This document shows positions 15,725 to 24,433 of a stretch of 58,128 nt of DNA, piece after piece. This DNA comes from Clostridium sp. OM02-18AC. Lineage in GTDB: Bacteria > Bacillota > Clostridia > Lachnospirales > Lachnospiraceae. How positions within the stretch are numbered: position 1 is the first letter of the stretch; the number at the start of each line of letters is the position of its first letter. The stretch spans positions 1-58,128 of the forward strand of contig NZ_QULW01000024.1 in assembly GCF_003481825.1 (NCBI RefSeq), in the 5' to 3' direction. The notes under the pieces were generated by a model. It saw only the letters and a program-made list of their open reading frames with translations. It did no database searches and was not told the DNA's origin. A program made the position numbers and the translations under genes.

Positions 15725-16921
15725 ATGCCTAAATTAAATGAACATTATCAGGACTTAAAAGAAAGCTATCTCTTCGCGGAAATCGCTCACCGTGTCGCTG
15801 CTTACGAGGCAGCACATCCAGACAAAAAGATCATCCGCCTTGGTATCGGCGATGTTACGCTTCCGCTTGGAAGTCTTGCCATCAAAGGGCTTCATGAAGG
15901 AGTCGATGCCATGGCTTCCGCCAAAACCTTTAAAGGCTATGGTCCGGAGCAGGGCTACGAATTTCTGCGCGATGCGATTTCTGCTTACTATGCCCGTAAC
16001 GGTGTTTCTGTCGATGCCGCTGACATCTTCATTTCCGATGGTGCCAAGAGTGATACCGGAAACATTTCCGAATTGTTTGACAACGACAACGTGATTCTGA
16101 TTCCGGATCCGGTCTACCCGGTTTACGTGGATTCCAACATCATGAACGGAAAAAAAGTTACCTATTTATCCGGCAATGCAGAAAACAACTTTCTCCCAAT
16201 GCCAGATCCGGCTGTCCATGCAGATATCATCTACCTCTGCTCCCCGAATAACCCAACCGGCGCTGTATACAATAAGGAACAGTTAAAGAAATGGGTAGAT
16301 TATGCCCTGGCTAACAACGCTGTCATCCTCTTTGACTCTGCATACGAGGCATTCATCTCCGACCCAGAGCTGCCACGCAGCATCTATGCGATCGAAGGTG
16401 CAAAAAAATGCGCGATTGAGTTCTGCTCCCTGTCCAAGACTGCAGGCTTTACCGGAACCCGCTGCGGCTACACCGTAGTCCCGAGAGAACTGGTCTTCCC
16501 GGCTTCCAATGGAAAAGAGATGTCCCTGCATGCTATGTGGAACCGCAGACAGTCCACAAAATTTAACGGTACCTCCTATATCATCCAGAAAGGCGCCGCT
16601 GCCGTCTTCACGGAAGAAGGCATGGCACAGTGCCGCGAAAACATCGCCTATTACCAGGAAAATGCACTCATTATCGCAGATACCTTAAAGCGTAAAAATA
16701 TCCGTTTCTTTGGCGGTATCCATTCCCCATACATCTGGTTTGAATGCCCGGATGGTATGGAATCCTGGCAGTTCTTTGACTACTTATTGGAAAATGCACA
16801 GGTAGTCGGAACCCCGGGTGCAGGCTTTGGCGAAAACGGCAAACATTACTTCCGCCTCACTTCATTCAACAATCATGAAAACACCATCGAAGCCATGAAA
16901 CGTTTCGAACATTTATTTTAA
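15725..16921 (+). CDS. dapL: LL-diaminopimelate aminotransferase
   Basis: Converts tetrahydrodipicolinate directly to LL-diaminopimelate with glutamate as amino donor, the short lysine and peptidoglycan-precursor route used by many clostridia. It is a class I/II PLP enzyme of 398 residues from MPKLNEHYQDLKES, the start with an AAGGAAGG binding site; the longer frame adds 19 unlikely residues. Visible motifs are the KGYGPEQGYEFLRDAI segment, CSPNNPTGAVY, and the PLP lysine in SLSKTAGFTGTRCGY. It stands alone between divergent zf-polA and the tRNA gene. Confidence 0.95.
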   Translation: MPKLNEHYQDLKESYLFAEIAHRVAAYEAAHPDKKIIRLGIGDVTLPLGSLAIKGLHEGVDAMASAKTFKGYGPEQGYEFLRDAISAYYARNGVSVDAADIFISDGAKSDTGNISELFDNDNVILIPDPVYPVYVDSNIMNGKKVTYLSGNAENNFLPMPDPAVHADIIYLCSPNNPTGAVYNKEQLKKWVDYALANNAVILFDSAYEAFISDPELPRSIYAIEGAKKCAIEFCSLSKTAGFTGTRCGYTVVPRELVFPASNGKEMSLHAMWNRRQSTKFNGTSYIIQKGAAAVFTEEGMAQCRENIAYYQENALIIADTLKRKNIRFFGGIHSPYIWFECPDGMESWQFFDYLLENAQVVGTPGAGFGENGKHYFRLTSFNNHENTIEAMKRFEHLF

Positions 16922-16992
16922 TCGGAAAGCTGCGAAACCATTGCTATTTATTTAAATTGTATATCCAATAACAACAAATTTTTAAAAATCCC

Positions 16993-17021
16993 TTGCAAAG
17001 CTCCGGCACTTATGCTACAAT
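16993..17021 (+). promoter_or_regulatory. Promoter of tRNA-Leu
   Basis: TTGCAA (16993-16998), 17 bases, TACAAT (17016-17021), 17 bases before the mature tRNA 5' end. Confidence 0.65.
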
Positions 17022-17038
17022 ATTTTTTGCGTAAGTAA

Positions 17039-17121
17039 GCCGGCGTGGCGGAATGGCAGACGCATCAGACTCAAAATCTGACGGGGGCGACCTCGTGCCG
17101 GTTCGAGTCCGGCTGCCGGCA
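17039..17121 (+). tRNA. tRNA-Leu, anticodon CAA
   Basis: A class II tRNA with long variable arm. The acceptor strands GCCGGCG (17039-17045) and TGCCGGC (17114-17120) pair with one G-U, and A at 17121 is the discriminator. The anticodon stem TCAGA/TCTGA holds loop CTCAAAA with anticodon CAA, reading UUG. The T arm contains GGTTCGAGTCC. The 3' CCA is not encoded. Confidence 0.97.
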
Positions 17122-17135
17122 TCCTTGGCAGGGGC

Positions 17136-17187
17136 AAAGAGCTTTGAACAGTTGATTTTCAGTTGTTCATGGCTCTTTCTTTTTTAT
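17136..17187 (+). terminator. Terminator of tRNA-Leu
   Basis: An interrupted stem, AAAGAGC (17136-17142) with GCTCTTT (17172-17178) and an inner TGAACA/TGTTCA helix, followed by a T-rich run. Confidence 0.8.
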
Positions 17188-17295
17188 TTCTTTTTATATC
17201 CAGACCTGCCAGCAATTCTTCTGCTGATTTTCCTGTCGTCTTCTTACAATATTCTTATTTCTTTTTTTCTCCTGTATTTCCGCTCCACTTTGCGT

Positions 17296-17392
17296 TATAA
17301 TGAATGGAAGAATGTCCGGTCTGCTGTACATTCTGCTATAAAACAAAAACAGGACTCGCACAACGACTGCGAATCCATTTCTAAAATGGAGG
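17296..17392 (+). promoter_or_regulatory. Leader of the lipoprotein gene with two hairpins
   Basis: TATAAT (17296-17301) is a likely -10 with a weak -35. The leader can form GGACTCGCA/TGCGAATCC (17352-17376, one mismatch) and then CCATTT/AAATGG (17375-17389), the latter reaching into the GGAGG ribosome binding site (17388-17392). The two stems share two bases and so compete slightly. Confidence 0.4.
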
Positions 17393-17396
17393 ACTT

Positions 17397-18266
17397 ATGA
17401 TACCAAAGAAATTAAAATACACCATGACCATCACCCTTCTGGCTCTTGCCACTGCTTGCCTGGCTACCGGGTGTAAAAAGAAACACGATAAAATCGATCT
17501 GTCAGGCAGTCAGGCGGCAGAATCCACCGTACAGACTGCTCCTGCAGCCACCACTGCTTCCGAAGAGAACAGCAGTGAAAATCAAACAGCACAGGAAATC
17601 ACCATTGAACCGGCAATCGAACATGCCGCCGGTCAGTCCCAGGGAACTTCGGCTGGTGGTTCGGCCACAGCTTCTTCCCTGTCAGTCAAAACAGAAACCT
17701 ACCAGAACGGAAATGTCTCCATTCAATATCCGGTCATTTCTGACTCCTCGGTAAACGCAGAGATCAACGCACACTTAAAAGAAAATGCGCTTTCCATCCT
17801 GAAAGCCTATGAAATCGATGAAACCAAAGATACCGTAACGATCACCTGCAAAATTCTCTCCGCAACCAAAAACCGGATCACGGTCCGCTATGAAGGCGAC
17901 TGCGCAGGTCCGGACAGTATGCACCCAACCGCCGTATTCTACACCAATACCGTAAATCTGTCTTCCGGCGCCGATATCGGTCTGTCCAAGCTGGTCGATC
18001 CGTCTACTCTGGCTGCCTACGTTCTGTCCGATGACTGTACGTTTCCGGAAGCAGACGCTGAAATAGCAGCTGCCGCAAAAGAATTCCTTGCATCCATGGA
18101 TCAGGCCTATTATACCGATCTGTTCCAGCATGCAGATTTCCCATACAGCGGCACATTCCCGGAATGTTTCAGTTACGAGTTTGAAGGTTCTGTCTATGTC
18201 TCCCTTCCAGTTGCCCATGCAATCGGAGATTATATTCTGGCGGTTTACACCCCGGAAAATAAATAA
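17397..18266 (+). CDS. Secreted lipoprotein, possible DUF4163/RsiV-like
   Basis: A 289-residue exported lipoprotein: basic N-terminus, hydrophobic segment and a lipobox LATGC (lipidated Cys at about residue 26). Next comes a Ser/Thr/Ala/Gln/Glu-rich spacer (about 30-100), then a folded domain beginning SVKTETYQNGNVSIQYPVI that resembles the PdaC/RsiV-type domains (DUF4163, DUF3298) of Firmicute surface proteins. The similarity is from general pattern, not a search. It is followed 23 bases later by upp, possibly on the same transcript. Function unknown. Confidence 0.75.
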   Translation: MIPKKLKYTMTITLLALATACLATGCKKKHDKIDLSGSQAAESTVQTAPAATTASEENSSENQTAQEITIEPAIEHAAGQSQGTSAGGSATASSLSVKTETYQNGNVSIQYPVISDSSVNAEINAHLKENALSILKAYEIDETKDTVTITCKILSATKNRITVRYEGDCAGPDSMHPTAVFYTNTVNLSSGADIGLSKLVDPSTLAAYVLSDDCTFPEADAEIAAAAKEFLASMDQAYYTDLFQHADFPYSGTFPECFSYEFEGSVYVSLPVAHAIGDYILAVYTPENK

Positions 18267-18289
18267 AAGAAAGACGAGGATTTTATCTT

Positions 18290-18919
18290 ATGGAAAACGT
18301 AACCATCTTTACCCACCCGCTGATCCAGCACAAAATTTCAATTCTGCGGAATAAAAACACCGGAACCAACGAATTCCGCGCCCTTATTGAGGAAATTGCC
18401 ATGCTCATGGGCTACGAAGCCTTGCGCGATCTTCCTACTGAAGAGGTCGAAGTCGAAACACCGATTGAAACCTGCATGACTCCTATGATTGCCGGAAAGA
18501 AACTGGCAATTGTCCCGATTCTCCGCGCCGGTCTCGGTATGGTAAACGGCATTCTGGCACTGGTTCCAAGCGCGAAAGTCGGACACATCGGTCTTTACCG
18601 CGACGAGGAAACCCACGAGCCTCACGAATATTACTGCAAGCTTCCAACCCCGATCGACCAGAGAACGATCGTTGTCACTGACCCGATGCTGGCAACCGGC
18701 GGTTCCGCTGTTGCTGCTGTCGATTTCATCAAACAGCACGGAGGAAAACACATCAAATTCATGGCGGTCATTGCAGCTCCGGAAGGATTAAAACGCCTGC
18801 ATGAAGCGCATCCGGATATTCAGATCTATGTTGGACACTTAGACCGCTGCTTAAATGAAAACGCGTACATCTGCCCGGGTCTCGGCGATGCCGGAGACCG
18901 GATTTTCGGAACCAAATAA
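18290..18919 (+). CDS. upp: Uracil phosphoribosyltransferase
   Basis: Salvages uracil with PRPP to UMP in the cytoplasm. At 209 residues it has normal length. The N-terminal block THPLIQHKISILRNKNT is diagnostic; the PRPP-binding loop appears as VVTDPMLATGGSAVAA, and the C-terminal uracil-binding part contains YICPGLGDAGDRIFGT. It ends at a strong hairpin shared with the convergent hexapeptide-transferase gene. Confidence 0.98.
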   Translation: MENVTIFTHPLIQHKISILRNKNTGTNEFRALIEEIAMLMGYEALRDLPTEEVEVETPIETCMTPMIAGKKLAIVPILRAGLGMVNGILALVPSAKVGHIGLYRDEETHEPHEYYCKLPTPIDQRTIVVTDPMLATGGSAVAAVDFIKQHGGKHIKFMAVIAAPEGLKRLHEAHPDIQIYVGHLDRCLNENAYICPGLGDAGDRIFGTK

Positions 18920-18939
18920 CCATTTGATTCACTTTAATA

Positions 18940-18977
18940 GGGCCGTGTGAGTTGCCTTTCGGCAACTCACACGGTCC
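18940..18977. terminator. Long hairpin between convergent genes
   Basis: A 17-bp stem with one G-T pair (18940-18956 with 18961-18977) and a TTTC loop lies between upp and the minus-strand gene. T-tracts are weak on both sides, but position and stability suggest bidirectional termination. Confidence 0.7.
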
Positions 18978-19000
18978 TTGTCATATACTTATATTGTTAT

Positions 19001-19672
19001 TTACTGTCTTTTCGCAACTTCACCCTGCTGTTTGTAGATGGAATCTGCGTCAACTGCAGTACGTACGCTGGAAAGCGGGTAAACGCTGCTGTTCTTTCCG
19101 ATCACGGTTCCAGGATTCAGAACGGAACCGCAGCCGATCTCAACATGGTCACCGATCATTGCACCAAATTTCTTCAAACCGGTCTCGATGTCACCGTCCT
19201 CGGCATGTACTTTCACCAGAGCTTTGTCAGAGCGGACATTGGAGGTAATGGAGCCGGCACCCATATGCGCCTTATATCCTAAAATAGAATCCCCTACGTA
19301 ATTGTAATGCGGTACCTGTACACCGTCAAACAGGATGACATTTTTCAGCTCGGTAGAGTTTCCTACGACTGCACCCTTACCAACAATAACTTTACCGCGG
19401 ATAAATGCACAGTGACGTACTTCTGCCTCCGGTCCGATGATAGTCGGAGCGATGATTCCTGCAGTCGGTGCAATGTGAGCGGATTTGTGGATCCAGATTC
19501 CCTCTGCCGGATTTGCATACTCTTCTTTCGGCAGCGTTGCGCCCAGACGTTCTACAAAATCACCAATATGCGCCAGAGCTTCCCATGGATACGTGAACTG
19601 TTCCAGCAATTCGCTTGCCATTGTGTTCTCCAGGCTATACAGATCGCGGATCTTCATTTCTTCTTTTTTCAT
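19001..19672 (-). CDS. Left-handed beta-helix acyltransferase, GlmU-like
   Basis: A 223-residue protein with hexapeptide repeats forming a left-handed beta-helix from about residue 60 (HKSAHIAPTAGIIAPTIIGP and onward). It resembles the C-terminal acetyltransferase part of GlmU and related sugar-nucleotide enzymes but lacks a pyrophosphorylase domain, so the label UDP-GlcNAc pyrophosphorylase-like often seen for it overstates the evidence. The substrate is unknown. The start is set at the third codon of the open frame, where the AGAGGA site has normal spacing; the first ATG is too close to it. Confidence 0.8.
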   Translation of the reverse strand: MKKEEMKIRDLYSLENTMASELLEQFTYPWEALAHIGDFVERLGATLPKEEYANPAEGIWIHKSAHIAPTAGIIAPTIIGPEAEVRHCAFIRGKVIVGKGAVVGNSTELKNVILFDGVQVPHYNYVGDSILGYKAHMGAGSITSNVRSDKALVKVHAEDGDIETGLKKFGAMIGDHVEIGCGSVLNPGTVIGKNSSVYPLSSVRTAVDADSIYKQQGEVAKRQ

Positions 19673-19782
19673 GATCATTTCCTCTTTTCTTTATTAATAT
19701 ATCTTCACCTGTCCCCGTAAGGGAAGATGATTGTTTGTTCCTGCATGCAGACAGAAATTTTCTGAACGGAAAATTCCGTTTT

Positions 19783-21834
19783 TTACTTCTTTTTGTAATT
19801 CTGCCCGGCTGCTTCAAAGTATTCCCGCAGCTGATACTGGTTATTTAAACGCAGCACGCCGTATGTCCGGCCAGCCACAAAGCGTTCCAGTTTTTCCATA
19901 TATTCATCCGGCGTAATCGAGCCTTCTGCCACATAAGTCAGACCTTTTTCCCAGCTAGCCGTCAGTTCCGGATTTAACAACTGGCGAATGGATGCACTTA
20001 CCACATCAAAAACCAGCTCGCCAAGAAGCGTAGGGGTAATGATCTGGGTTTTCCCATTCAGAGTCAGATATTTGATATTGACCAGTTTCTTCAGGATTTC
20101 CGCACGGGTCGCACTGGTGCCGATACCGCTTCCCTTAATCTGCGCCCGGAGGTCTTCATCTTCGATGAGCTGACCTGCATTTTCCATCGCCAGAATCATG
20201 GATCCGGAAGAATAACGCTTGGGCGGGGATGTTTCTCCCTCCTTGATGGCAAATCCTTCTACCGGGAGTGTCATCCCCTTCTTTAAGGATGCCAGCATAG
20301 CAATGAATGCCGGATTCTCCAGATCTTTTTTGTTGGTTTCGGATTCCTCTTTGTCATCGCCTTCCCCTTCCGGACTCTGACCAGACGATATAGAGGTATC
20401 GTCTGCCTTCTTCCGCTTTGCCACCTCAGCCACTTTCAAATACCCTGGTTCCGTAAGTACCCGGAAGCTGGTAAAAAAGTGTTCCTGTCCGCAGGTCAGC
20501 TCCAGCGCGTATTTCTGGTAAACAGCCGCCGGATAAAACACACTTAAAAATCTTCGCGCAATGACTTCATAAATTTTCAGAGACAACGGAGACAGGCTGC
20601 GCATAGCGCCAAACCCCTGTCCGGTCGGCACGATCGCATAATGGTCTGTGATCTGTTTATCATTGACATAACGTGTCTTTGCAATTCCCTGATAAGAACC
20701 CTGATCCAGAATTTCCTGGGCAAAGGCTTTTACCGGTTCAAAATTGCGCAGTCCTCCGATGTTTTTCGTGATTTCCTTTGCCACTGCGGTAGAAAGGACA
20801 CGGGCATCGGTTCTCGGATAAGTCACCAGTTTTTTCTCATACAGCTCCTGCACAACCTTTAACGTCTCATCCGGACTGATCTTAAACATTTTGGAGCAGT
20901 CGTTCTGAAGCTCTGCCAGGTTATAAAGAAGCGGCGGATTCTTGGTCTCCTTCTTCCGCTCTACTTTACTTAACACGCCAACAAGAGGATCGTTTGCTTT
21001 CAACTGACCGATCAGGCATTCCGCATCCTCTCTCTTTTTGAATCCGTTTTCCTTATAAAGCTTTGGAGACTGAAAATAGCGGGAACCATCCACGCTTCTC
21101 CACTCTGCATCAAACTTCATATCCTGGGACAAAAATGTCCCGATCACCCGGTAAAATGGAGTCTTGACAAAGTCCCGGATTTCCCGTTCCCGGCGCACCA
21201 CCATACCAAGCACACAGGTCATAACACGCCCGACGGAAAGCACCGTCCGGTCTGCCTTTAAAAAGGAAGAGATCGACGGACCATACTTTAACGTCAGCAG
21301 GCGGGAAAAATTAATTCCCATCAGATAATCTTCCTTTGCACGGAGATACGCCGAAGCCGCCAGATTGTCATACTCGCTCCAATCCTTTGCCTCACGAATG
21401 CCGCGCAGGATTTCCTCTTCTGTCTGGGAATCGATCCAGACGCGTTTGCGGGTTTTTCCCTTTACACCGGCCATCTGATCCACCAGGCGGTAAATGTACT
21501 CTCCTTCCCGTCCAGAGTCCGTACAGATATAAATGGTATCCACATCCGGCCGGTTTAACAGACGGCTGACGATTGAAAACTGTTTGGACACACCATCGAT
21601 CACCTGATATTTAAACTCCTTTGGCAAAAATGGCAGTGTCTGCAGACTCCACCGTTTCAGCGCCGGGTCATAAGCCTCCGGATAGCTCATTGTAACCAGA
21701 TGTCCCACACACCAGGTTACAATCGCAGTATCGGACTCAATATAACCGTCCGACCGTCGCGCAGAAATCTTGAGTGCATCCGCAAACTGCTGGGCTACAC
21801 TTGGTTTTTCCGCGATGTATAATGATTTTCCCAT
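19783..21834 (-). CDS. topB: DNA topoisomerase III
   Basis: A type IA topoisomerase of 683 residues that decatenates and relaxes DNA through a covalent 5'-phosphotyrosine. The N-terminal Toprim domain has SLYIAEKPSVAQ and the acidic triad TDSGREGE; the catalytic tyrosine is in the VTYPRTDAR motif near residue 340. An acidic, Ser/Lys-rich insert (about 480-515) interrupts the C-terminal part, and there is no zinc-finger tail, in keeping with the Firmicute TopB form. It has an AAAGGA binding site and stands alone, between xerD and the acyltransferase gene. Confidence 0.96.
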   Translation of the reverse strand: MGKSLYIAEKPSVAQQFADALKISARRSDGYIESDTAIVTWCVGHLVTMSYPEAYDPALKRWSLQTLPFLPKEFKYQVIDGVSKQFSIVSRLLNRPDVDTIYICTDSGREGEYIYRLVDQMAGVKGKTRKRVWIDSQTEEEILRGIREAKDWSEYDNLAASAYLRAKEDYLMGINFSRLLTLKYGPSISSFLKADRTVLSVGRVMTCVLGMVVRREREIRDFVKTPFYRVIGTFLSQDMKFDAEWRSVDGSRYFQSPKLYKENGFKKREDAECLIGQLKANDPLVGVLSKVERKKETKNPPLLYNLAELQNDCSKMFKISPDETLKVVQELYEKKLVTYPRTDARVLSTAVAKEITKNIGGLRNFEPVKAFAQEILDQGSYQGIAKTRYVNDKQITDHYAIVPTGQGFGAMRSLSPLSLKIYEVIARRFLSVFYPAAVYQKYALELTCGQEHFFTSFRVLTEPGYLKVAEVAKRKKADDTSISSGQSPEGEGDDKEESETNKKDLENPAFIAMLASLKKGMTLPVEGFAIKEGETSPPKRYSSGSMILAMENAGQLIEDEDLRAQIKGSGIGTSATRAEILKKLVNIKYLTLNGKTQIITPTLLGELVFDVVSASIRQLLNPELTASWEKGLTYVAEGSITPDEYMEKLERFVAGRTYGVLRLNNQYQLREYFEAAGQNYKKK

Positions 21835-21947
21835 AAAATCAGGATTCCTTTCTATGTAATCAGCAGACGCGCCACTGGCGCTTCCTCGATATGCAATGCA
21901 ACAAGAACAGGCGCACGCAATCCGCGGCGCCCGTAACTGATTATTGC

Positions 21948-22799
21948 TTAATGCTGTTTCTGAATATAATTCTGATAAGCCAGTGTAGTTGCCAGATCAG
22001 CATGCCCCAGCATGATCTGCACCGCCTGGATATCTGCCCCGCTGTTGATCAAATGCGCAGCAAAAGAATGGCGCAGCGTATGGGGGGTGATATCTGCCTG
22101 AATACCGGCCTTATCGCCATAATATTTTATAATTTTCCAAAATCCCTGTCTGGACATCTGTTTTCCGCTACAGTTTGTAAAAAGCCAGGAAGACTCATTT
22201 CCCTTTAAAAGTTCCGGTCTTGCCCGGTCAAGATAAGCCTGCAGATACTGATTTACCTTTCTGTCAAAGGGAATCACACGTTCCTTCTCCTCATCCCGGC
22301 AGGTGAGGAATCCAACAGACAGATTCACATCCTGGAGTTTTAAGCCGATCAGTTCAGAAACCCGGATCCCCGTTGCATAAAGAAGCTCCAGCATCGCCTT
22401 GTCACGTACTTCTTTTGCGCCCGATCCCTCCGGCTGCTCCAGCAAACGGTTTACCTCTTCTACCGAAAGGATCACCGGAATTTTTTTTTCAATTTTGGGT
22501 GTCTTTAAGAGTTCTGCCGGATCTCTGCGAATATTTCCTTCCATGAGTTCATAATGGAAAAATGCCTTGGTCGATGCAAGGATGCGGGAGATCGTCGTGG
22601 TGGCCTTTCCCTTGCGCTGCAAGTATGAAATATAGGAATTCAGGCTGGTTTTCGTCACCCTGGATGGTTCTTCGATTCCCTGCCGTTCCAGATATTCCCT
22701 AAGCTGTCTTAAGTCTCTCTGGTAAGATACTACCGTATTTCTGGATGACTGTTTTACATCCTCAAGATAATGGATAAAAGCCTCAATTTCTGTCGTCAT
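21948..22799 (-). CDS. xerD: Tyrosine recombinase XerD
   Basis: With XerC it resolves chromosome dimers at dif. The protein has 283 residues, a little shorter than E. coli XerD. The N-terminal SAM-like core-binding domain occupies residues 1-85. Catalytic residues are all visible: Arg in ATGIRVSEL, Lys in EEKERVIPF, HTLRH, LGHADLATT and the nucleophile Tyr in the TTLAY motif. The order nudF-spoIIM-xerD matches the Bacillus arrangement, which favours XerD over a mobile-element integrase. Confidence 0.92.
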   Translation of the reverse strand: MTTEIEAFIHYLEDVKQSSRNTVVSYQRDLRQLREYLERQGIEEPSRVTKTSLNSYISYLQRKGKATTTISRILASTKAFFHYELMEGNIRRDPAELLKTPKIEKKIPVILSVEEVNRLLEQPEGSGAKEVRDKAMLELLYATGIRVSELIGLKLQDVNLSVGFLTCRDEEKERVIPFDRKVNQYLQAYLDRARPELLKGNESSWLFTNCSGKQMSRQGFWKIIKYYGDKAGIQADITPHTLRHSFAAHLINSGADIQAVQIMLGHADLATTLAYQNYIQKQH

Positions 22800-22837
22800 G
22801 TTCTTAAAACCCCAATTTCCCCCAAATGATGAATATC

Positions 22838-22866
22838 ATTATATCCGCATTTTCCTATAAAATCAA
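22838..22866 (-). promoter_or_regulatory. Promoter of xerD
   Basis: On the minus strand TTGATT (22861-22866), 17 bases, TATAAT (22838-22843), 39 bases before the xerD start. Confidence 0.65.
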
Positions 22867-22916
22867 ACACATATTTTCAACATTTTTGCCTGTTTTCATG
22901 AGATTAACATAAAAAT

Positions 22917-22959
22917 ACAACATGTTGGAGAACGCATTTTTTTCATCTCAACATGTTGT
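22917..22959. repeat. Paired CAACATGTTG palindromes; possible spoIIM terminator
   Basis: Two identical 10-bp palindromes (22918-22927 and 22949-22958) lie inside a larger imperfect inverted repeat. On the minus strand it is followed by a short T-rich stretch, so it may end the spoIIM transcript. Because each arm is itself a palindrome it could also bind a dimeric regulator. Confidence 0.5.
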
Positions 22960-23014
22960 AAACGAATCTTTGTATTTTTTTTGAACAATTTGCAAATGGA
23001 ATGGCATCTGGCTC

Positions 23015-23554
23015 CTACAGATATTTTACCAGCAGAGGATTCACATAAAGTTCCATCCAGATTCCAACAGCCAGCAAAAACACGGTCATACTGATCAGGC
23101 GGTCTTTTTTTACCGGCCGGTCTGACCATCCGCTGAACAAAAGGAAAAACAGGCAGAACAGATATGCCAGATTCTGCGGAAACCCGGAAACCAGAAACAA
23201 AATTCCTCCTGCCAATCCGCAGCTCCAGATGAAAATGACAAAATTCATTCCACCGGCAAAACTGAACAACGCGGCAAGCAGCAGACTTCCTGCTTTGCGA
23301 TGACGGCATCGGGTAACAGCAAACACAGCGGTCATCTCCAGAAAACGCAGCAGGAGCAGAACAATCCGGTCTGTCCTGTTGCGCATAGACGCATGCCTCC
23401 AGTAATCGGTAATTCCCCTGTATAGTATCTCATAATTGATGATATTTTTATAAAAGAATCCATTGCATGACAGTACAGCAAACAGCCATCCAAAAAACAC
23501 AGCCGCTGCAAACATCATTCCAGAACGATCTGTCCGCATCCGCGGCACCACCAT
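23015..23554 (-). CDS. spoIIM: Probable stage II sporulation protein M
   Basis: A 179-residue membrane protein with about five hydrophobic segments. SpoIIM works with SpoIID and SpoIIP at the septum to drive engulfment of the forespore. Sequence features alone are not decisive; the call rests on size, membrane layout (hydrophobic first helix, FSFAGGMNFVIFIWSCG loop region) and the conserved order nudF-spoIIM-xerD. The true start is uncertain: the first ATG has no clear ribosome binding site, and Met at positions 6 or 12 are alternatives. Confidence 0.65.
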   Translation of the reverse strand: MVVPRMRTDRSGMMFAAAVFFGWLFAVLSCNGFFYKNIINYEILYRGITDYWRHASMRNRTDRIVLLLLRFLEMTAVFAVTRCRHRKAGSLLLAALFSFAGGMNFVIFIWSCGLAGGILFLVSGFPQNLAYLFCLFFLLFSGWSDRPVKKDRLISMTVFLLAVGIWMELYVNPLLVKYL

Positions 23555-23637
23555 TTTTCTATGCAGCCCATCTGCTTCGAAACATCCGGGCTGCGTTGTT
23601 TTTTCTATACCTATGCATAGACGGGAACAAAATATTC

Positions 23638-23667
23638 GTTACTGTTCACACATGCGTGCCCAGCTAC
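23638..23667. repeat. Small hairpin repeat, copy 2
   Basis: Contains TGTTCACACATGCGTGCCC, the core also seen in copies 3 and 4. CTG/CAG and CAC/GTG arms can pair, and flanking AATATT boxes extend the symmetry. It lies just downstream of nudF and upstream of spoIIM. Confidence 0.7.
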
Positions 23668-23675
23668 AAATATTC

Positions 23676-24275
23676 TTATTTTCCCTGCTTCCCATATTTT
23701 GCTGCATACGCCATAATGGCTGCCACAGTTTTGGCATCCGTCATCTTGCCTGTATAAATAAGCTCCTGCAGATCTTCCACACTCCAGCGTTCCACATTGA
23801 TCACCTCATCCTCATCCAGATGCTGTTTCGACGGGATCAGGTTTCGCGCTACAAATACATCGATTGCTTCATCGCAAAACGCAACCGTTGTATTCAAACT
23901 CATCAGATATTCCAGGTTTTCGCAGCGGTATCCGGTTTCTTCTTCCAGTTCCCGGTAAGCACACTCTATCTTTGGCTCATCCGGAGCATCCAGCTTGCCC
24001 GCCGGAATCTCCAGCGTTTCCCGATCCAGCGCATTGCGGTACTGACGAACCATAAGAAGCTGTCCGTCATCTGCCACTGCGACTACCGCAGCAGCTCCGT
24101 CATGATGAATAAAATCCCAATGGGCTTCATGCCCGTTCGCGATCACCGTATCCTCATAAATCTTTAAGATCGTTCCGGTATATTTCAGCTGGCGGTCTTT
24201 ACGGATAACTGATTCGATCTTTCCCTGATTTTTTGACTGTCCTGCATTCTGACTCTTATTTTCATCCATGCTCAT
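23676..24275 (-). CDS. nudF: ADP-ribose pyrophosphatase (NUDIX)
   Basis: Hydrolyses ADP-ribose to AMP and ribose 5-phosphate. The NUDIX box is complete: GKLDAPDEPKIECAYREL then EEETGY (about residues 96-120), preceded by the ADP-ribose-family helix LLMVRQYRNALDRETLEIPA. The 199-residue length is normal, with a polar, Asn/Gln/Lys-rich N-terminal tail. The ribosome binding site is GGAGG. Its position ahead of spoIIM and xerD is conserved in Firmicutes. Confidence 0.9.
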   Translation of the reverse strand: MSMDENKSQNAGQSKNQGKIESVIRKDRQLKYTGTILKIYEDTVIANGHEAHWDFIHHDGAAAVVAVADDGQLLMVRQYRNALDRETLEIPAGKLDAPDEPKIECAYRELEEETGYRCENLEYLMSLNTTVAFCDEAIDVFVARNLIPSKQHLDEDEVINVERWSVEDLQELIYTGKMTDAKTVAAIMAYAAKYGKQGK

Positions 24276-24433
24276 ACTGATTTCCTCCGTTCCTTCTCGT
24301 TATCTGATTGTCTTTTCTGATTCTGTTTCCTGTTTTCTTTTCTAGTTTTGTTTTCAGCATTTCCATGCCATTTTTCAGCAGGTTCCTGTCATCTTTCTAT
24401 GTTCCGTGTCACGATCTGCACCGATCTTCCAGG

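Noticed and set aside
17053..17400. 115-codon open frame over the tRNA-Leu gene
   Set aside because: It starts inside the tRNA and runs through its terminator; not protein coding.
21948..22799. Integrase of a mobile element
   Set aside because: The recombinase sits in the conserved nudF-spoIIM-xerD order and no element boundaries are visible, so it is chromosomal XerD.
23520..23600. T-box-like TGGTGCCGCGG after a GCAGCCC/GGGCTGC hairpin near the spoIIM start
   Set aside because: It differs from the T-box core, lies within the spoIIM reading frame, has no room for stem I after nudF and no following terminator.
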